NCBI GenBank assembly: GCA_045805385.1
Contig: JBJMLG010000245.1
Span: forward strand, 1-23,069
Source of the DNA: JADGHQ01 sp045805385
GTDB lineage: Bacteria > Actinomycetota > Thermoleophilia > Solirubrobacterales > Thermoleophilaceae
Length of the DNA: 23,069 bases
Direction of reading: 5' to 3'
Made by a program: the position numbers and the translations under genes. The notes under the pieces were generated by a model that saw only the letters and a program-made list of their open reading frames with translations, searched no databases and was not told the DNA's origin. Shown one piece after another: positions 21,853 to 23,069 of the stretch (position 1 is the first letter of the stretch; every line of letters begins with the position of its first letter).

Positions 21853-22485
21853 CTACCCGGCGGCTCCATTCCCGCCGCTACGGCGCAGGCGGTAGAAGCG
21901 CTCGCCGAACTTGAACAGGCGGGCGATTGCGTCGGGGTCGGTGTCCGCAACCTCGACGTCCGTGATCTCCCACCCCGGGAAGGCGCGCTCCACGTCGTCG
22001 CGGCTCGCCCCGCGGGGCAACGGGCCTCTGCGCCGTGGCGTGAAGCAGTCGACGATCACCGTCGAGTCCGGGGCGCACACGGCATCCAGCTCACGACCGA
22101 GGGCGAAGCGCTCGCTTTCGCCCAGCCCGTGGAACGTTCCCGTGTCGACGACCAGGCGGAAGTCGGACCCGACGTCCGCCTGCCGTAGCGCCGTCGCGTC
22201 GGCGCGCACGAGACGCAGCTCCACACCCGCCTCGTCCGCCCGCTCGCGCGCACGGTCGAGCGCCTTCTCGACGATGTCCACTCCAGTCACCTGCCAGCCC
22301 CGCTTCGCAAGCTCCACGCCCCACACGCCGCTACCCGTCCCCAGGTCGAGCGCCGGGCCGTAGGGTGGCTGGCGACCCTGCTCCTCCCGGGCGACGAGCT
22401 CGAGCAGCTTGCCCCTGAAGGGCGGGTGCTCGGCGAGGTCCTCCCACGGATGGAATCCGATCGCGTATGCGAGCCGGTAGTTCAT
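21853..22485 (-). CDS. Class I SAM-dependent methyltransferase
   Basis: A 210-residue cytosolic protein with a Rossmann methyltransferase core. Motif I is ALDLGTGSGVWGVELAKRG (Gly49-Gly53 region); the acidic end of strand 2 is in VTGVDIVEKALDRAR; LRLVRADATAL is motif II-like; and DFRLVVDTGTFHGL is in the motif IV position. The N-terminus (NYRLAYAIGFHPWEDL) and the tail ending ARLFKFGERFYRLRR look like substrate-cap elements; the substrate cannot be named. ATG 22485 is chosen because a full AGGAGGTG stands 5 bases upstream; an upstream in-frame ATG at 22551 would extend into the preceding gene without a comparable site. It lies 43 bp after the AadA-like gene on the same strand and is probably co-transcribed. 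Confidence 0.86.
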   Translation of the reverse strand: MNYRLAYAIGFHPWEDLAEHPPFRGKLLELVAREEQGRQPPYGPALDLGTGSGVWGVELAKRGWQVTGVDIVEKALDRARERADEAGVELRLVRADATALRQADVGSDFRLVVDTGTFHGLGESERFALGRELDAVCAPDSTVIVDCFTPRRRGPLPRGASRDDVERAFPGWEITDVEVADTDPDAIARLFKFGERFYRLRRSGGNGAAG

Positions 22486-22490
22486 CTCAA

Positions 22491-22498
22491 CACCTCCT
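22491..22498 (-). promoter_or_regulatory. Consensus ribosome binding site of the methyltransferase gene
   Basis: AGGAGGTG on the - strand, 5 bases before ATG 22485. It is the strongest Shine-Dalgarno match in the window and settles the start of this gene. Confidence 0.75.
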
Positions 22499-22528
22499 GT
22501 CGAGACGACGATGTCCGCGATGCCCCGA

Positions 22529-23069
22529 TTATCGCCGCGTGGCGAGCGCATCGCGCGCCTCGTCGCTCACCGCTGCCACCAGCGCCGGATCAACCGGCTG
22601 GCGCAGCGGGCGGCGCTCCAGCGCCGCGGCGATAGCTTCGGGGTGCGCGCTCCTGGTCGTCGCCCACTCGCCCGCCGCTGGCTTCGAGAGCCAGTCGCCG
22701 TGCTCGGCCCAGCGCCAGGCGCGGCACGCGCTGAGGAGCGTGTTGGGCGAGTCGGGCAGCTGCCGCTGCCACCAGTCGAGCGCCTGGAGCAGCGCCGCGC
22801 GTACGGCGTCCGGCGGTACCTCGGCGATCAGCTCTGCGGGCCGCGGCCCATACAGCGAGCGGCCCTGGCCGCGGCTGATCGCCAGATCTAGCACGAACCA
22901 GTGCGGCGACTCCTGGGCCGGATCGTAGGACACATGCTCCTCGTATCGACCGGTGTTCAGGTTCAGCTCGAACGGCACAGTGCGCCCCGGTGTCGCGACC
23001 ACCTCTCGCCGGTAGACGACGAGCTCGAGCTTCCGCGCCGGGCACGGCAGCGCGTCTTGCCTCAGCACC
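22529..23069 (-). CDS. AadA-like nucleotidyltransferase, C-terminal (DUF4111-type) part, cut by window edge
   Basis: About 180 residues are present; the frame stays open to the right edge, so the N-terminal catalytic nucleotidyltransferase domain (G-S and D-x-D metal ligands) is not seen. The visible part matches the C-terminal domain of aminoglycoside 3''/9-adenylyltransferases: KLELVVYRREVV, FELNLNTG, WFVLDLAISRGQGRSLYGP, AELIAEVP, then a helical bundle with NTLLSACRAWRW and a WLSKPAAGEWA segment that matches the family position before ALERRP. Relatives adenylylate streptomycin or spectinomycin, but many chromosomal members in soil bacteria are untested, so a resistance role is only possible. 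The TAA stop is 43 bp before the methyltransferase start, same strand. Nothing nearby suggests a mobile cassette. Confidence 0.75.
   Translation of the reverse strand, partial: VLRQDALPCPARKLELVVYRREVVATPGRTVPFELNLNTGRYEEHVSYDPAQESPHWFVLDLAISRGQGRSLYGPRPAELIAEVPPDAVRAALLQALDWWQRQLPDSPNTLLSACRAWRWAEHGDWLSKPAAGEWATTRSAHPEAIAAALERRPLRQPVDPALVAAVSDEARDALATRR

Overview
The window is a densely packed, very GC-rich bacterial chromosome segment. Spacers are short, stop/start overlaps (TGATG, GTGA) are common, GTG and TTG starts occur, and some promoters look leaderless or nearly so. Gene content and protein style suggest a high-GC actinobacterium, most likely of the Thermoleophilia/Solirubrobacterales type. 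That placement is an inference: no rRNA or marker gene is present. I see no tRNA, insertion sequence, phage gene or CRISPR array.

Left block, + strand, 1-5620: the C-terminal part of a dihydrolipoamide dehydrogenase (E3) runs in from the left edge. A glutathione S-transferase-like gene and a DsbA-fold 2-hydroxychromene-2-carboxylate isomerase-like gene follow, then E1 alpha, E1 beta and E2 of a 2-oxoacid (most likely pyruvate) dehydrogenase. All six are nearly contiguous and read as one operon that makes acetyl-CoA.

Second block, + strand, 5702-12897: a LctP/GlcA-family lactate/glycolate permease, the three subunits of glycolate oxidase (glcD, glcE, glcF) and malate synthase A. Glycolate would be imported and oxidised to glyoxylate, which condenses with acetyl-CoA to malate. 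Lactate could enter by the same permease and reach acetyl-CoA through the PDH next door. The two blocks together form a C2/C3-acid utilisation island.

Third block, 12894-14775, - strand: a secreted copper protein that joins a PHM-like histidine pattern to a C-terminal blue-copper cupredoxin domain, followed by a GNAT acetyltransferase.

Fourth block, 14859-19038, looks like cell-envelope glycan metabolism. On the + strand are a possible 30-residue peptide, a GT39-like membrane glycosyltransferase, an exported GH76-like alpha-mannanase-family protein and an unknown membrane-anchored protein. Convergent on the - strand is an MptB-like polyprenol-phosphomannose-dependent mannosyltransferase, with glycerate kinase upstream of it.

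Right block, 19097-23069: glycerate kinase (-) and acyl-CoA dehydrogenase (+) diverge from an 18-bp spacer that is mostly one perfect palindrome. Then come a SnoaL/NTF2-like protein with a probably leaderless promoter covered by two dyads, a SAM methyltransferase (-), and the C-terminal part of an AadA-like nucleotidyltransferase (-) that leaves the window at the right edge. The only gene-free stretches are below 200 bp and are described in the features.
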